NCBI RefSeq assembly: GCF_001641265.1
Contig: NW_020167544.1
Span: 493,696-557,695, forward strand
Source: Pseudogymnoascus destructans
Lineage: Eukaryota > Ascomycota > Leotiomycetes > Thelebolales > Thelebolaceae
DNA: 64,000 nucleotides
Reading direction: 5' to 3'
The translations under genes and the position numbers were made by a program. Under the pieces are notes generated by a model, which saw only the letters and a list, made by a program, of their open reading frames with translations, made no database searches and was not told the DNA's origin. Below are positions 62,145 through 64,000 of the stretch, piece by piece. How positions within the stretch are numbered: position 1 is the stretch's first letter; each line of letters starts with the position of its first letter.

Positions 62145-63990
62145 TAAGTTGACAGCTGCGACCGATGTAAATGTTGCTGACGTCTCTTGTGCAGCTTTGC
62201 AAGGGGAACAAATTGACGTACTCTGATTGTTGATCAGACTTCAGATGGTGGAGACATTCCGGTTCTAGTCGGGCGATGCATGGGAGGGGTGGTTGGGGGG
62301 GCATGTTATAGGATGGATTGTAAGAACCTGACGCAGCATGCAGACGGTGCGTTCGATGGCGTTAATAAAAGAGATTTGCAAGACGAATCAAATGACGTCC
62401 TCCGATTTGTGATATGAGTTGAGACGGGTGAGATATTGCAGATTTCGCTGGGGCATCAGTGGGTGTGGTGGAGCACCTACTTTGAAGGATTATAACTTTT
62501 GCAGCTACGGTCGAAAGCTAACGTTCGGTATCGTCATTGAAAGAGATTTACAAGAGGAATCGAATGGCCTCTTACGATTTTTGATACGGCTTGAAACAAG
62601 TAAGTTATTTCGGATTTGTTGGGCCGGGCCCAGGAAATGGGGCCCCATGGCAACATGTGAGAAGGATTCCAACTTTTGCAGCGACGGCCGAAACTTAACG
62701 GTCGGCATCGTTAATGGAAGAGATTTACAATGGGAATCGAATGGCGTATCCCGATTTGTGATCCGAGTTAAAATGGTGAAGATATTTATGATTTAGACGG
62801 GCAGCAGTGGGTAGGGGGCAAAGGGGTTCTACATATGAGACGTGGTATAACTTTTGCAGCGGTGCGCAGAACTCAACGTTCGATAGCGCCATTGAAAGAT
62901 AATTGCAAGCAGAATCGAATGGCCTCCTCCGATTTTTGATACGAGTTGAAATGATTGTGTTATAACGGATTTCGATGGGTGATTAAGAAGAAGAGGGCAT
63001 GGAACGGGAAGTGGTATAAAACCCGGACCGAGAGGCAAGGCGTAACGTTCGATGTCGTAATTCAAAGAGATTTACAAGGGGAAGAAAATGGCGTCCTCCG
63101 ATTTCTAATACGAGTAGAAGTGAGTTTTATTGCGCGGATTTAAACGGATGGGTTGCAAGGGGGCCAGTGGACCTTAATTTTCGAAGGCCAATAACTTCTC
63201 AATCGACAGACGGAATCTAACGTTCAACACGGCAAATAGCGCGTTTCAAGAGAATAAAATGGCGTACTCTGAATTTCAGTACGATTCAAATTGGGTTGGT
63301 TATTTCGGATTTTGGTGGGTGGTAGGTGACAGGGGGTGGAAGGGAGGCATAGTTCTTGAGGGGTGATAACTTTTGAAGCGACAACCCGATCTTAACGTTC
63401 GTCATCGTCAATGATAGAGAATTACAAGGGGAATCAAATGGCGTCCTCCGATTTTGATACGAATTAAAACGGTGGAGATATTCCGGATATGGTCAGGCGG
63501 AAGGGGGGAGGAGGGTATGTCAGATGAGGGGCTATAAGTATTGCAATAGGCGGCCGAATTTATCGTTCGGCATCACGTCTGAAAGAGAATTTGGAGGGGA
63601 ACAAAATAGCGTCTTTCATAATTTTGATATGATTTGAAACGAGAGAGTTATTTCGGATTTAGACGACTGGCAATGGGTGGGGGGGGCAGGTATAAGGAGA
63701 GCAATAAGTTTTGCAGTAAGCAACAGAATTTATCGTTCGAGGTGGTATTAAAAGAGGATTGCAAGGGGAAGGAATGGCATCTTCGTATTTCTGATACGAT
63801 TTGAAACGAGAGAGATATTCCGGATTTAGACGGGTGGTGGTTTGGGGGGGTTCCAGGAAGACCGATTTTTATCCCCAAGTATAACATGTGCAGCAACAGA
63901 CAGAATTTATCGTTCGACATCAGGAAATGACGAGAAATACGAGGAGAAGAGAATGGTGTCTTTAGGGTTAGGGTTACAAATTGAAATGGG
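62145..63990. repeat. Diverged satellite, unit about 165-181 bp, about eleven units
   Basis: A block resembling ATAACTTTTGCAGC, then AACGTTCG, AAAGAGATTTACAAG, GAATCGAATGGC, TCCTCCGATTTTTGATACG and GAGTTGAAA recurs. The first anchor lies near 62491, 62668, 62847, 63013, 63187, 63366, 63531, 63699 and 63880, with fainter units before. Copies differ by many substitutions and small indels. No coding capacity is supported. Confidence 0.85.
63962..63976 (+). repeat. Telomere-type TTAGGG repeat within the last satellite units
   Basis: TTAGGGTTAGGGTTA, G-rich on the plus strand, which is the orientation expected if the chromosome end lies to the right. Satellite-like sequence resumes after it. Confidence 0.75.
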
Positions 63991-64000
63991 TGAGTTACTT

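Noticed and set aside
1..64000. tRNA or rRNA genes
   Set aside because: No cloverleaf with A- and B-box pattern and no rRNA-like stretch was recognised on either strand; a tRNAscan run would be decisive.

Overview
The window is nuclear DNA of a filamentous ascomycete (Pezizomycotina). The evidence is short GT-AG introns of about 45-65 bp, fungal-specific genes (TeaR-like, AcrB-like, Ccr4), Fot1/pogo and chromovirus transposons, and one transposon copy with C-to-T/G-to-A decay typical of repeat-induced point mutation (RIP). A Dothideomycete or near relative is possible, but I cannot fix the class.

Layout. (1) 1-16.8 kb is gene-bearing: a CAAX-box polarity protein like TeaR, a small zinc-ribbon protein, a one-pass membrane protein, an unknown 226-aa protein, a 1,002-aa secreted protein in four exons, and an AcrB-like membrane/coiled-coil protein. 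A 3.3 kb minisatellite stretch separates the first two genes. (2) 17-24.7 kb is a transposon block: a pogo element inserted at TA into another pogo transposase, a chromovirus integrase fragment, two long terminal repeats (LTRs) facing each other, and a gag-pol remnant that ends exactly at telomere-type TTAGGG repeats. (3) 25.7-39.1 kb is ordinary host sequence: a mitochondrial-type hotdog thioesterase and an LYRM5/ETFRF1-like gene sharing one divergent promoter, a methyltransferase, Ccr4, an ABCB transporter with one frameshift, and a delta(24)-sterol-reductase-like flavoprotein. (4) 39.3-54.8 kb is a nested transposon stack: an intact pogo element, then a RIP-decayed pogo copy split by a second pogo element. 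That second element is itself split by a 7.0 kb chromovirus (474/475-bp LTRs, TCAAA target duplication, intact gag and pol) and by an internally deleted pogo. Fragments of two further LTR elements follow. (5) 54.8-64 kb looks subtelomeric. It holds a GC-rich gene joining an OrsD-like zinc-finger region, a tyrosine-recombinase-like domain and a RecQ-type helicase; five 153/154-bp tandem repeats ending at the start of a TET/JBP-like dioxygenase gene; about eleven units of a diverged 165-181 bp satellite; and a short TTAGGG run at the right edge, oriented as if the chromosome end lies to the right.

The most interesting part is 54.8-64 kb: a recombinase-helicase protein and a DNA-modification-type oxygenase side by side between transposon debris and subtelomeric satellite. 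The chromovirus has two further features of note. A canonical -1 frameshift heptamer sits directly on the gag stop codon, and a cysteine-bearing antisense reading frame near the 3' LTR has a counterpart, also antisense, in a second element. No tRNA, rRNA or CRISPR array was seen.
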